A stretch of DNA of 64,000 nt from an uncultured Flavihumibacter sp. (GTDB lineage Bacteria; Bacteroidota; Bacteroidia; Chitinophagales; Chitinophagaceae), in contig CABHOY010000071.1 in the NCBI GenBank assembly GCA_902168105.1, positions 1-64,000 on the forward strand. Direction: 5' to 3'. Positions 34,548 to 43,535 of the stretch are shown here, piece by piece. Every line of letters begins with the position of its first letter. The first letter of the stretch is position 1. Both the position numbers and the translations under genes were made by a program. The notes beneath the pieces are model-generated. The model saw only the letters and a program-made list of their open reading frames with translations, had not been told where the DNA came from and ran no database searches.

Positions 34548-35549
34548 ATGTACCCTACATTATTCGAAGAAAACAAATTACTATTAATTGATCGCCTGGA
34601 CCAGGCCTACTTCCCGATCGCACATATACCAACAGAGTATCTTAACCTTATCATACCCTACGCTGGCTTGTATTATGAGTATGATGACGATTATAACATG
34701 CTGTCGCAGCATATCAAATTAGGACCGTTCTCATTATGGGTACACGACGTATTTGCCCGTAAGGATATCGTGCTGCGACCCTATGCCCCTTTTCATTTAT
34801 GGGCCCTGCATTTTATGTACGAAGATACCCTGCGCGCGGAGACATCGAAAACAAGTCAGTTCACCCTGGAGGAAAGACAGTGTAACCTGTTCAACCTCTA
34901 CTCCTACATGCACCGCGTGCCCATGGCCGGCGGACAAAAAGTGCTTTCATTCCATATTAATATACTGCCATCAGACCTGATGTTGCTCGTACAACATCAT
35001 CCCGGCCTCTACTACCTCGCCAACAAAAGGGTGCAAAGATCGTCCGGCCTTATTAACGTAAAGCCTTACCGCATTAATGCGGTATGTAATATGCTGATCC
35101 GGACCATCCTGTCATGCAGGTACATAGAAGCGCAAGCTGTACACTTCCTGGAGCGCTGCTGCCTGGACCTTTTCATCAATTTCGCACAGCAGGATGCCAT
35201 CGCCGACGAGATCAGGCCTCCCACTGAAGCACAAACGATCCTGTTTAACCAGATCTTCGAATATCTGACTGAACATCCGCACATCGTTCACACAGAAGAC
35301 GAAGTAGCCAAGATGTTCAATCTATCAGGTGTGAAACTGGCACAAGGGTTCCGGGCGCAATTCAGTATAGGCATCGCAGCATTCCTGCACATGCTGAAAA
35401 TGATGATGATCTACAACACCCTCCTGCAGAAAGCATGTACCCTGAAGGAGCTTGCCCTGATATCCGGCTACCGGAATATAGAAGACATGATCAGGGACGT
35501 GGAAAAGTACTACAACTGTAGTCTGGCTGCATTGCGCAGAAGCATGTAA
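34548..35549 (+). CDS. Divergent AraC-like regulator, orphan copy
   Basis: 333 aa, third member of the family. N-terminal LFEENKLLLIDRLDQAYFPI, MLSQHIKLGPFSLWVHDVFA; C-terminal EVAKMFNLSGVKLAQGFRAQ, FLHMLKMMMIYNTLL, LKELALISGYRNIEDMIRDV. It is closest to the module 3 copy. Unlike the other two it follows no sigma/FecR pair, only the 179-aa hypothetical gene. The transcript is closed by a strong terminator. It may cross-regulate the modules; this is inference. Confidence 0.7.
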   Translation: MYPTLFEENKLLLIDRLDQAYFPIAHIPTEYLNLIIPYAGLYYEYDDDYNMLSQHIKLGPFSLWVHDVFARKDIVLRPYAPFHLWALHFMYEDTLRAETSKTSQFTLEERQCNLFNLYSYMHRVPMAGGQKVLSFHINILPSDLMLLVQHHPGLYYLANKRVQRSSGLINVKPYRINAVCNMLIRTILSCRYIEAQAVHFLERCCLDLFINFAQQDAIADEIRPPTEAQTILFNQIFEYLTEHPHIVHTEDEVAKMFNLSGVKLAQGFRAQFSIGIAAFLHMLKMMMIYNTLLQKACTLKELALISGYRNIEDMIRDVEKYYNCSLAALRRSM

Positions 35550-35570
35550 TTCCATTTTGCATTGTTTATA

Positions 35571-35598
35571 AAAAGCTCCAAATGGAGCTTTTTTTTAT
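35571..35598 (+). terminator. Intrinsic terminator after orphan AraC-like gene
   Basis: Stem AAAAGCTCCA / TGGAGCTTTT followed by a run of T to 35596. Classic intrinsic terminator shape, 22 bp after the stop codon. Confidence 0.85.
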
Positions 35599-35664
35599 TC
35601 CCCTACAACCTTCCCTCCAAAGTTTTTCTCCCCATCTCCTAAGTTCACTTCTCCCCCGCACGCC

Positions 35665-35672
35665 TACCTTTG
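35665..35672 (+). promoter_or_regulatory. TACCTTTG -7 box upstream of FAD oxidoreductase
   Basis: Exact match to the Bacteroidota TAnnTTTG element, 54 bp before the ATG at 35727. No clear -33 TTG was seen at the expected distance. Confidence 0.4.
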
Positions 35673-35726
35673 AAAAGAACGAAAAACTGCATATTACCAT
35701 TTTAGAGTTTCTCCAAAAGTTAGCCC

Positions 35727-37370
35727 ATGGATCAGCCTATTTTAATACCACAAACAGATACCGAAGTTCCTTTAAAACGAAAAGCCATTATTATTGGCGC
35801 AGGTCCCGCCGGACTGACGGCCGCATATGAATTGCTGAAAAGATCGGACGTTATTCCGATCATACTGGAAAAGTCAGGCGATATTGGTGGTATCTCAAAG
35901 ACCATTAATTATAAAGGTAACCGCATGGACATTGGCGGTCACCGCTTCTTTTCAAAGTCAGACCGTGTAATGAACTGGTGGCTGAACATCCTCCCTGCCC
36001 AGGAAACAGGCAATGAGCAGTTCACTATCAGTTACCAGAATAAATCCAGACAGGTGGCGCCAGGTGATAGCGTTACCCCTGGGAACGCGGATAAAGTAAT
36101 GCTGGTCAGGGAACGCCTCTCCCGCATCTACTTCCTGCGTAAATTCTTTACTTACCCGATACAGCTTTCTATCGATACACTTAGGAAACTGGGAATAGGC
36201 ACCACCATCTCTATCCTGGTTTCCTATTTACAGGCCCAGGCATCTCCCCGTAAGCCGGAGAACAGCCTGGAAGACTTTATGATCAATCGCTTTGGCAAAA
36301 CACTGTATAACCTCTTCTTCAAAGACTATACGGAAAAGGTATGGGGAGTACCCTGCCACGAAATTCCGGCAGAATGGGGCGCACAACGTATCAAAGGTGT
36401 GAGCATCCGTAAGGCGGTGCAACACGCCATTCAGTCGGCCGTAAAGAAGAAAAAGAAAACAGGCGACATTGCCCAGAAAGATACTGAAACAAGCCTGATC
36501 GAGCAGTTCCTCTACCCTAAACTCGGCCCGGGCCAGTTGTGGGAAGAAGTGGCCCGCCAGGTACAGGAAATGGGCGGTACCATCCTGATGCACCATGACG
36601 TGATCTCCGTCAATACACAGGACGGTAAGGTGGTCGCTATCGAGGCCTTTAACAAAAAGGACCTCCAGACCATAGAATTAAAGGGGGACTATTTCTTCAG
36701 CACCATGCCTATCAAAGAGCTCATTGCCAGTATGGACGGGGACGTGCCACAGAACGTAAAGGAAGTAGCGGCAGGCCTACAGTACCGCGATTTCATCACC
36801 GTGGGAATCCTGCTCCAGAACCTCTCTGAACAGGATAAACGTACCGGCAAATGGAAACCGCTGCAACTGAAAGATACGTGGATCTACATCCAGGAGAAAG
36901 ATGTAAAAGTAGGCCGCCTGCAGCTGTTCAATAACTGGAGCCCCTACCTGGTGAAAGATCCCAACACAGCCTGGGTGGGTATGGAGTTCTTCTGTAATGA
37001 AACAGATGATTTCTGGAAACTACCCGACGACAGGATCGCCGCACTGGCCATCCGCGAGCTGCAGAAGATAGGTTTAGCGAATGCCAGCGATGTATTGGAT
37101 TCTACCGTACTGCGCGTGGAAAAAACCTATCCTGCCTATTTCGGCGCTTATGAAAGATTTGATGAAGTGAAACAATTTGTCAACACATTTCCAAACCTTT
37201 TCCTCGTAGGCAGGAACGGTATGCATAAGTATAACAATGCTGACCACTCTATGCTTACTGCTATGGTGGCAGTAGACAACATCATTGCTGGTGAAACCGG
37301 GAAAGATAATATCTGGTCCATTAATACGGAACAGGAGTATCACGAAGAGAAAACAGGACAGCATGCCTGA
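35727..37370 (+). CDS. FAD-dependent oxidoreductase, protoporphyrinogen-oxidase/UDP-galactopyranose-mutase-like
   Basis: 547 aa, no signal peptide. Dinucleotide-binding motif at about residues 17-46 (AIIIGAGPAGLTAAYELLKR, then ILEKSGDIGG), and GNRMDIGGHRFFSKSD right after, a pattern of the NAD(P)/FAD amine-oxidase-like superfamily that includes UDP-galactopyranose mutase and HemY-like enzymes. C-terminal FLVGRNGMHKYNNADHSML holds the second FAD-contact region. Such proteins often take part in cell-surface polysaccharide synthesis, but none of the neighbours confirms this. Single-gene unit. Confidence 0.8.
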   Translation: MDQPILIPQTDTEVPLKRKAIIIGAGPAGLTAAYELLKRSDVIPIILEKSGDIGGISKTINYKGNRMDIGGHRFFSKSDRVMNWWLNILPAQETGNEQFTISYQNKSRQVAPGDSVTPGNADKVMLVRERLSRIYFLRKFFTYPIQLSIDTLRKLGIGTTISILVSYLQAQASPRKPENSLEDFMINRFGKTLYNLFFKDYTEKVWGVPCHEIPAEWGAQRIKGVSIRKAVQHAIQSAVKKKKKTGDIAQKDTETSLIEQFLYPKLGPGQLWEEVARQVQEMGGTILMHHDVISVNTQDGKVVAIEAFNKKDLQTIELKGDYFFSTMPIKELIASMDGDVPQNVKEVAAGLQYRDFITVGILLQNLSEQDKRTGKWKPLQLKDTWIYIQEKDVKVGRLQLFNNWSPYLVKDPNTAWVGMEFFCNETDDFWKLPDDRIAALAIRELQKIGLANASDVLDSTVLRVEKTYPAYFGAYERFDEVKQFVNTFPNLFLVGRNGMHKYNNADHSMLTAMVAVDNIIAGETGKDNIWSINTEQEYHEEKTGQHA

Positions 37371-37534
37371 TCAGCTGTACATAAAATTAGCCGGACAGGA
37401 TTGCCCGGCTACATGTATACAGACTAAAAAATTCAATCAGGATGCAATGATACACCTTTCAGCATTCAATTAAGTTAATGCGAGGTTAACAGAATTAAAT
37501 TCCCTTTTTATAACCTGAAAGTTCACCCGGCGCT

Positions 37535-37660
37535 TCATGCCACTGTTTCCTTCAGCGTCGCGATTACGCTGATCGTTGACCCGGCTGTAGGACTATTGGC
37601 CTGGTAGCGGTACAACACCACACCCGGGCCATTTTCCTGCAACAGCAAGATATGGCGGAT
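37535..37660 (-). pseudogene. Possible 3' remnant of a lost gene
   Basis: Reverse-strand frame ending at the TGA 37535-37537 reads as ordinary protein: HILLLQENGPGVVLYRYQAN, then SPTAGSTISVIATLKETVA. Codon choice matches neighbouring genes. Upstream it runs directly into the AT-rich repeat and a stop, with no start codon. It may be the tail of a gene truncated by a repeat-associated deletion. It could also be chance. Confidence 0.3.
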
Positions 37661-37728
37661 TAAGAATGATGAATTAAGAAATGCTTAATTCACAGACGTA
37701 ATTCCTAATTCTTAATTTCTAATCCCTT
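37658..37728. repeat. AT-rich imperfect inverted repeat with heptad units
   Basis: Right arm is built from 7-bp units TAATTCC, TAATTCT, TAATTTC, TAATCCC; the left arm is their imperfect complement (GGATTAA, GAATTAA and similar). The centre is near 37695. It separates the gene remnant from the next gene. Confidence 0.55.
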
Positions 37729-37739
37729 ATTTATTTTAT

Positions 37740-38939
37740 ATGCGAACGCCATTGTTACCACTGCAACTGCTGGAGGACAGCCTACAGCACCCACCGCGCC
37801 CGGAAGACCCTTCAGCCTATGAAACAGCAAGCTCCATGCATAAACAATCCCTGGCTGCTATAGAAGATATTACCCTTGCATTTGAAGAATGCCTGGCCGC
37901 AGGCATTAGCGAACAGACCCTTCGCAAATACGTCACTATTTGTCAGGAGAAGATCACAGCCCTTTGTAATGACGTCCCTTTCAGCTGGCTGGAAGTTGAA
38001 ACTGCCGCCCCCGTTGAATACGACGAATGGCGCTACCTCTGTAATGACCTCTGCCATCAGCTGGAAGATCTCATTCTCTACCTCATGTTTACCTATGCCA
38101 AGTTTTATAATAAAATGGCGGTTACGCCTAACGTGTACCGGGAACTGATGCGGCAACGCATCGCTCCCGGTCTTTCCGTGATCCGCAGCTGGTTCAATGA
38201 TTCAGATGAAAGTTGCCGGGAACTGCAAGAGATGATCTTAAGCTTGTACGATGCCTTCGACCCCGAAACATCCAACCGGATGAACCACTACCAGCTGGAC
38301 TTCCTGCGGGAACTGCAACAGGCACTGCTCAAATACTGGTCGCAGGAAGACAATACCCTGGAACATGGATTATTACAGCAACTGCTCTTTTCCCTCAACT
38401 TTAACAGCACGGATTATTATCATTATTGTACGTCTTATATCAGTCAGCAGCTGACAGAATTACCAGACGCACACACGCAACTGGACCTGCTCTCTTTCAT
38501 CCATAAAACACTTTGCCAGATTCCCGTTAAACAGGGCCTGGCCTATAGTCATGATGCACCTTCTATTATCGCGTTACTGAAGGAATGGTTGCAGGTGGAA
38601 AGTAAATACCTGCAATCAGGTATGAAGCGGAACTCCTCCAAAAGCGTGAAGAAGTTCAAAACGCTGCCGGAGAATTTTAAACTGCAAACGAACCTGACAC
38701 TGCCCGAGCTGGCAGCATTATTCAAAATATTAAAGGAAGCGGGAATTGTGGAAAACAGGAATATGCAGGATGTATTCCGTTTGCTGGCGCTCTGTTTTTC
38801 CATTCAAAAGAAGGAAGCATTCGAAGCAAGTACCTTCCAGTCACATTACTATCGTATCTCCCCCGATACATTAAAAAAAATGGAGGATCTGGCGCACTCG
38901 CTGGTAAGAAAGGTCCACCAGCTAAGAAAAGGGCAGTAA
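37740..38939 (+). CDS. RteC-like/hypothetical helical protein
   Basis: 399 aa, cytoplasmic, strongly helical, no catalytic motif seen. The C-terminal 90 residues (FKLQTNLTLPELAALFKILK, then EAGIVENRNMQDVFRLLALC and SHYYRISPDTLKKMEDLAHS) recall the C-terminus of RteC-type proteins of Bacteroidota mobile elements. The match is from memory of pattern and moderate at best. Start is the ATG at 37740, 12 bp after the AT-rich repeat. No mobile-element genes flank it. Tail-to-tail with the helicase gene. Confidence 0.6.
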   Translation: MRTPLLPLQLLEDSLQHPPRPEDPSAYETASSMHKQSLAAIEDITLAFEECLAAGISEQTLRKYVTICQEKITALCNDVPFSWLEVETAAPVEYDEWRYLCNDLCHQLEDLILYLMFTYAKFYNKMAVTPNVYRELMRQRIAPGLSVIRSWFNDSDESCRELQEMILSLYDAFDPETSNRMNHYQLDFLRELQQALLKYWSQEDNTLEHGLLQQLLFSLNFNSTDYYHYCTSYISQQLTELPDAHTQLDLLSFIHKTLCQIPVKQGLAYSHDAPSIIALLKEWLQVESKYLQSGMKRNSSKSVKKFKTLPENFKLQTNLTLPELAALFKILKEAGIVENRNMQDVFRLLALCFSIQKKEAFEASTFQSHYYRISPDTLKKMEDLAHSLVRKVHQLRKGQ

Positions 38940-38953
38940 ACCACTATCGTGGC

Positions 38954-40198
38954 TTACTTTTTCTTCTTCTTCTTTTTCTTTAGCGTTTCCTGCTGTTTGT
39001 TATGTTCATCCAGCAGCAGCTGCCAGTTATCGTTAGGGATGTCTTCAGAGAAACTGATCGTTTCCCGGTAATCGTTCTTGTCTATTTTCATGACGGTAAT
39101 GTCCTTACCGATGTAAGTCTGGATAGCCTCCAGCACCGGCCTTTCTTCTTCACTGCAAAAAGACACGGCTTGTCCTTTTTTAACGCCACGGCCAGTACGT
39201 CCCACGCGGTGTACATAGTTTTCAGGCACATCCGGCAGGTCATAGTTCACCACGTAATCCACATCAGGGATATCGATACCACGTGCATTCACGTCGGTAG
39301 TGATCAGGAGTTTGATATCGCCTTTCTTGAACTCTTCCATTACCTGCAGGCGGTTATCCTGCTCCTTTCCTCCATGCATGGTCAATGACTTGATCTCCAC
39401 ACGTTCCATAGCTGCGGATACTCTTTCAGCACGTACTTTCGTTCTTACAAACACCAGGATCTTGTTTTCAGGGAATTCTTTCACCAGCCTTTCCAGAAAG
39501 AAACGTTTATCGTCCATCCCCACAAAAGCAACGGCATGCTGTACGTTCTTAGACACAGGGTCCTGCGGAGAGATCTGGATCCTGATAGGGTTCCGTACTA
39601 CGGAATAGGCCAGGTCTTTGATCTCCTCATCGATGGTTGCAGAGAAGAACAGGGTCTGGTGTTTACGGGGAAGATGTTTCATCACATCCCGGATATCCCG
39701 GATAAACCCGAGGTCCAGCATATGGTCCGCCTCATCAAGTATCAAGATCTCAGCCTGACCGAGGTCAATAAAACCCCGGCTGATCAGGTCAAACATACGT
39801 CCCGGGGTGGAGATCAGCACATCCACGCCCTGGGCCAGCTTCTTCAGCTGTGGCCCTTCATCAACGCCGCCGTGCAGCCCTAATATGTTCAGTTTTGTAT
39901 ATTTCGCTATATTAACAAACACGTCCGCGATCTGGACAGCCAGTTCGCGGGTAGGCACCATCACCACACATCTCACTTCCCCTTTTGCCTTCCGCGGATG
40001 GTAGCGCTGCAGCATATGCAGTACAGGAATAGCAAAAGCGGCTGTTTTACCCGTCCCGGTCTGGGCAATGGCCAACACGTCATCCCCCTTCAGGATGGAA
40101 GGAATTGCCTTAAACTGAATATCGGTAGGACGTCTAAAACCCAACTCCGCTAAACTTCTCTTTATCTCCTCAGAAATATGGTACTGCTCAAACTTCAT
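38954..40198 (-). CDS. DEAD-box ATP-dependent RNA helicase (RhlE-like)
   Basis: 414 aa. Motifs in order: Q motif (about 7-27), AQTGTGKTAAF (motif I, about 44), PTRELA (Ia), TPGR (Ib), DEAD (about 155), SAT (III, about 187), then domain 2 with MHGG, TDVNARGIDIPDVDYVVNYD and HRVGRTGR (VI). The C-terminus ends in a ten-lysine run, likely RNA-binding. RhlE-type helicases remodel RNA in ribosome assembly and turnover. A TATCTTTG -7 box lies 5 bp before the ATG. Confidence 0.95.
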   Translation of the reverse strand: MKFEQYHISEEIKRSLAELGFRRPTDIQFKAIPSILKGDDVLAIAQTGTGKTAAFAIPVLHMLQRYHPRKAKGEVRCVVMVPTRELAVQIADVFVNIAKYTKLNILGLHGGVDEGPQLKKLAQGVDVLISTPGRMFDLISRGFIDLGQAEILILDEADHMLDLGFIRDIRDVMKHLPRKHQTLFFSATIDEEIKDLAYSVVRNPIRIQISPQDPVSKNVQHAVAFVGMDDKRFFLERLVKEFPENKILVFVRTKVRAERVSAAMERVEIKSLTMHGGKEQDNRLQVMEEFKKGDIKLLITTDVNARGIDIPDVDYVVNYDLPDVPENYVHRVGRTGRGVKKGQAVSFCSEEERPVLEAIQTYIGKDITVMKIDKNDYRETISFSEDIPNDNWQLLLDEHNKQQETLKKKKKKKK

Positions 40199-40202
40199 GC
40201 GG

Positions 40203-40210
40203 CAAAGATA
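40203..40210 (-). promoter_or_regulatory. TATCTTTG -7 box of the DEAD-box gene
   Basis: Exact TAnnTTTG on the reverse strand, ending 5 bp before the ATG at 40198. It implies a very short leader. Confidence 0.5.
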
Positions 40211-40296
40211 AGATTAGCAACTGACATTGGCGAGAGCGTGTGTAAGGCGTTGGCGTACTAATTGTAATAGGGTATCTTTAAAGATAATCTGATCCC

Positions 40297-40965
40297 ATGA
40301 AAGGTAACTTCCTCGTCAAATTACACCCGCTGCACCGTATATTGATCAGTGCGGGTATAGCCGGAGCGGCATTTCTGCTTACCGAGGTAGCAAACCTGTC
40401 CCCGCTTATCCGGATGGTGCTGGTATGGGATGTATTTGCCCTGGCGTACAATATTACCTGCTGGACAGTATTTTTCAATCGTAAGGTAGACGATATCCGG
40501 AAATATGCGCGGAAAGAGGACGGTAGCCGCACATTCGTATTTGTGGTCATTCTGCTGGCCTGTTTTGCCAGTATGCTGATGGTACTGCTGTTAATGATAT
40601 CAGATGAATCCAAAGAAACAGACAAACTCCTGTACATTCCGGTAGCCATAGCGGGGATCCTGTTTTCCTGGGGTATGGTGCATACCATGTTTGCCTTTCA
40701 TTATGCCCATATTTACTATGACGACGACGAAGACAAGATCGAGAAACAGGCCGGCGGACTGGAATTTCCCAAAGAGCCGGAACCCGACTATCTTGATTTC
40801 GCTTATTTCTCTTTTGTGATCGGTATGACCTTCCAGGTGTCGGACGTGGAGATCAGCGACCGCAAACTGCGCCGTATTGCACTGCTGCATGGTTTACTAG
40901 CCTTTGGACTGAATACCTTCGTGGTAGCGCTGACCATCAACCTGGTGGCAGGACTAAGGAATTAA
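40297..40965 (+). CDS. DUF1345-family membrane protein
   Basis: 222 aa with about five membrane spans. The DUF1345 pattern is visible: paired N-terminal spans ending WDVFALAYNITCW, a middle span followed by WGMVHTMFAFHYAHIYYDDD, then the family hallmark PDYLDFAYFSFVIGMTFQVS near residue 165 with SDVEISDRKLRRIALLHGLL. Function of the family is unknown. Single gene, divergent from the helicase across 98 bp. Confidence 0.88.
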   Translation: MKGNFLVKLHPLHRILISAGIAGAAFLLTEVANLSPLIRMVLVWDVFALAYNITCWTVFFNRKVDDIRKYARKEDGSRTFVFVVILLACFASMLMVLLLMISDESKETDKLLYIPVAIAGILFSWGMVHTMFAFHYAHIYYDDDEDKIEKQAGGLEFPKEPEPDYLDFAYFSFVIGMTFQVSDVEISDRKLRRIALLHGLLAFGLNTFVVALTINLVAGLRN

Positions 40966-40968
40966 TAC

Positions 40969-41934
40969 CTATTCAAAATGATTCCAGAATGCCTGCGTAG
41001 CTAGTTGTCCGGCTCTTTGCAAACGCTTCTTCTCCCGCAATGGCAATACAATGGAACGATATGCATGTTGCAGGTAAGGCCAGCCAAAGGCGGCGGTATT
41101 AAAAATGATCATGATACTTGAGAATAACTGTAGTCCCATAAAGACCGCGATCCCCATGTGCATCAACACGATGGCCAGATAGCCATAAGGACGGGTACGG
41201 CGCCACCAGATAAAGAAAGGATAACCTGTTTCCAGCAACAATGTTCCCCATCCGATCACTTTAGCCAGCAAGGGGTAATTAGCCATCCAACGCATATCAA
41301 ATCTGGCAAACTGGCCTTGCATCAGGGTTTGCCAGATGGCTTCTCCATTCCACCATTGTATGCCCATCGCTTTTTCAGCGCCGGAAGCAATATACACAAG
41401 GCACAGGTGCAGCTGTAATACCCTAATGGATAATGTATTCCATTCAGTAGCCACAGGTGCTGTGGGCCGGGAAAATGTATCCCAGGAGAACACCTCACCC
41501 ACTGGCATGATAATACAATAGAACAACGCGATGTGCATAAACGTTTCCACACCATAGGCCCCCATGAAACCGGTGTTGATAAATGTGAACTGCAACGCCC
41601 ACGCTACAAAAGCAGCATACCGTGTGAATTTCCCCAATAACAATACGCCCAGGCTGCACAGGTAAATACCCATCAGGATATATACCCAGGCATCGGCCGG
41701 CATACCCGTCACTTTCACTAATGGCTGTAACCACGACAACTGGGGCATATAAGCGTCAACGATACCGCTGCTGATAGACCAGGGTACCAATCCGTTACTC
41801 CCGTACAACAGGGTAATACTGCCCGCCAGCCAGCCACCCTGCACTAATCCCAGCAGGGCGGCACCTATTCTGAAAAACGCCAGCGGCTCACCGGTGCTGG
41901 GGGTCAGGAAGAAACGTTTAAGACTAGCGAGCAT
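40969..41934 (-). CDS. HTTM-domain membrane protein (gamma-carboxylase-like)
   Basis: 321 aa with about seven membrane spans. The N-terminus (EPLAFFRIGAALLGLVQGGW) and the loop CLVYIASGAEKAMGIQWWNG match the HTTM (horizontally transferred transmembrane) fold related to vitamin K-dependent gamma-carboxylase. It overlaps the upstream small membrane-anchored gene by 11 bp, so the pair is probably translated together. The substrate is unknown. Confidence 0.82.
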   Translation of the reverse strand: MLASLKRFFLTPSTGEPLAFFRIGAALLGLVQGGWLAGSITLLYGSNGLVPWSISSGIVDAYMPQLSWLQPLVKVTGMPADAWVYILMGIYLCSLGVLLLGKFTRYAAFVAWALQFTFINTGFMGAYGVETFMHIALFYCIIMPVGEVFSWDTFSRPTAPVATEWNTLSIRVLQLHLCLVYIASGAEKAMGIQWWNGEAIWQTLMQGQFARFDMRWMANYPLLAKVIGWGTLLLETGYPFFIWWRRTRPYGYLAIVLMHMGIAVFMGLQLFSSIMIIFNTAAFGWPYLQHAYRSIVLPLREKKRLQRAGQLATQAFWNHFE

Positions 41935-42421
41935 AAGAAAGGTTTTTAAAATCTTTTACTAAGAATGGCTCCCACTTCGGTGTGCCGCCTGCTCTGAACG
42001 ATGCCATATCGGGCACCTGTTTACCGATAACGGTGACCCGCACCATCCGGGTTTCGGGGTTCTGACGTAACATATAAGCGGCGCAGCTTTTTGCCAGCAA
42101 GGACTGGGCTTCGTCGATACTGAAAAAATTATAGATGGTCTGTATGCGGCGATTGCATTCCGTATTGCCGCTTTCCAACCGTGTCACCTGCTGATGTGTG
42201 CCATCTGCGAGTGTGTATACCACCGCCATTTCATTGCCGATATGAGGTGCGAAAAAACTGAAGATGTTCCCGCTGCCGGTATAATCACCATAAGCCGTAA
42301 TTGGTTTCAGCAGCCAGGATTTACCGGTCGTCCATTCCTCCAGGTGAGCGGCATGCAGCGCAGCGATTGCCAGGTGGAAGATGGCGATACTGGTCCAGCA
42401 GATATGTTTGACTGTTATCAT
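41924..42421 (-). CDS. Hypothetical protein paired with HTTM gene
   Basis: 165 aa from the ATG at 42421 (MITVKHICWTSIAIFHLAIA); a start at 42484 would add a second hydrophobic stretch and is less likely. One N-terminal membrane span, then a soluble extracytoplasmic part (GNIFSFFAPHIGNEMAVVYT; TECNRRIQTIYNFFSIDEAQ; LLAKSCAAYMLRQNPETRMV). Small membrane proteins of this kind often accompany HTTM genes. No known domain. The 11-bp overlap with the HTTM gene implies joint function. Confidence 0.68.
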   Translation of the reverse strand: MITVKHICWTSIAIFHLAIAALHAAHLEEWTTGKSWLLKPITAYGDYTGSGNIFSFFAPHIGNEMAVVYTLADGTHQQVTRLESGNTECNRRIQTIYNFFSIDEAQSLLAKSCAAYMLRQNPETRMVRVTVIGKQVPDMASFRAGGTPKWEPFLVKDFKNLSYAR

Positions 42422-42521
42422 AACAGATGGATTGAGAAGTGAAAAGGAGCAGGAACTAAGAACCAGGCATGAAAACAACTCCACAGCAACTCCCGGTCCT
42501 TAATTCCTGATCACAACAATA

Positions 42522-43358
42522 TTAGAAGCCAACTACAACACCACCAGCCACTTCTTCGACGTTCAGTTTTTCGAAACGCACGTCCAGGCGGGCAAAATTG
42601 GCGCGGATATCTTTCATGATCTCAGGATCGAAACATCCGATCAGGTTGGGGAACCTCTTTCTCAGGATGTCTTCCCATTTCAGACCATTGTAAACGGTAA
42701 GACGGGCACCAGCACCTGCTACCTGGGTAATATCGGCAGTACCATAGAAACCACGGGTAAAGTAAGGCAGGATGCCTGCAGGAACGGACAAACGGAATTT
42801 CGACAATGGCGCCTGACCGATCACTTTCTGATCTACCACGTCGGGCTTTAAATTAGCACCGGCAGCCAGGAATGTTTTAGTAGCAAGCAATTGTTGTCCT
42901 TTACCTATTTCGTATACAGCCAGGTCAGCAAACTGTTTAGGATCAGCTTTCTTTGCCAGTGCAGCAGCACGGGAAGCAATATCAAACACAGGGATCATGG
43001 TAGGACAGGTTTTGATCCAGATCTTACGGAATGGGGCCTTTTCATAACCGATCTTAGCCAGTTCAGGGAATGGCGGGCGGCCACCGGGACCAAAATACTG
43101 TGTTTCATCAGACAGGCCACCATAACGGGCTTTGGTGATGTAAGCATTGGCAGGTAATCCGTCAAAAGCTAAGAGGTAGGTATCCGGTGAAAGATCTTTC
43201 AGGATCGCATCCAGTTCATCTGTGCCTGCCAATCTGCCGCCGGCTTCAGTTGTGGAACCTATTGATGACTGAGGGGTAGCCTGCTGGTCTTTCTTGCAGG
43301 AAAATAATGACAGGGCAGCTATAGCAGCTACGCCTGTGAAGAGGAGATGTTTGCGCAT
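42522..43358 (-). CDS. Hypothetical lipoprotein
   Basis: 278 aa. Signal peptide with lipobox LFSC (Cys about residue 21), then KKDQQATPQSSIG. The body has no recognised domain; a segment with GGLSDETQYFGPGGRPPFPE and another KIWIKTCPTMIPVFDIASRA are distinctive. Two cysteines remain in the mature part. It lies 101 bp downstream of the HTTM pair, in the same direction. Confidence 0.6.
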   Translation of the reverse strand: MRKHLLFTGVAAIAALSLFSCKKDQQATPQSSIGSTTEAGGRLAGTDELDAILKDLSPDTYLLAFDGLPANAYITKARYGGLSDETQYFGPGGRPPFPELAKIGYEKAPFRKIWIKTCPTMIPVFDIASRAAALAKKADPKQFADLAVYEIGKGQQLLATKTFLAAGANLKPDVVDQKVIGQAPLSKFRLSVPAGILPYFTRGFYGTADITQVAGAGARLTVYNGLKWEDILRKRFPNLIGCFDPEIMKDIRANFARLDVRFEKLNVEEVAGGVVVGF

Positions 43359-43479
43359 TTTCTTTGGGGTTTGTGGTTAATAATTAATTCAACGACACAA
43401 AACTCACTCAATTAACCCTTCCCGTCAAGTGCAAAAACTCCTGTTTTACTACGTATAAATACGTGAACAATGGAAAATC

Positions 43480-43513
43480 GGCAGATGAGCAACCGCGAAG
43501 CAACTCATCTGCC
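43480..43513 (-). terminator. Hairpin terminator after 87-aa gene
   Basis: A 10-bp stem (GGCAGATGAG / CTCATCTGCC) with a 14-nt loop, about 22 bp beyond the stop of the reverse-strand gene 43536-43799. On that strand it is followed by GATTTTCC. Confidence 0.65.
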
Positions 43514-43535
43514 ATATAATTTACGTTCTGCAGCT

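Larger units (their letters stand above)
37371..37739. other. Intergenic with weak hairpin, gene remnant and AT-rich repeat
   Basis: Contains a short hairpin (AGCCGG / CCGGCT at 37389-37410) that may end the oxidoreductase transcript. TTAAT/TTAAC lie 11 bp apart near 37474-37490, but no TAnnTT box follows at the usual distance. A coding-looking reverse-strand remnant and an AT-rich inverted repeat are listed separately. Confidence 0.45.

Noticed and set aside
37474..37490. TTAAT/TTAAC pair with 11-bp step
   Set aside because: No TAnnTT box at 21 bp, and no gene start within 250 bp, so it is not counted among the five promoters.
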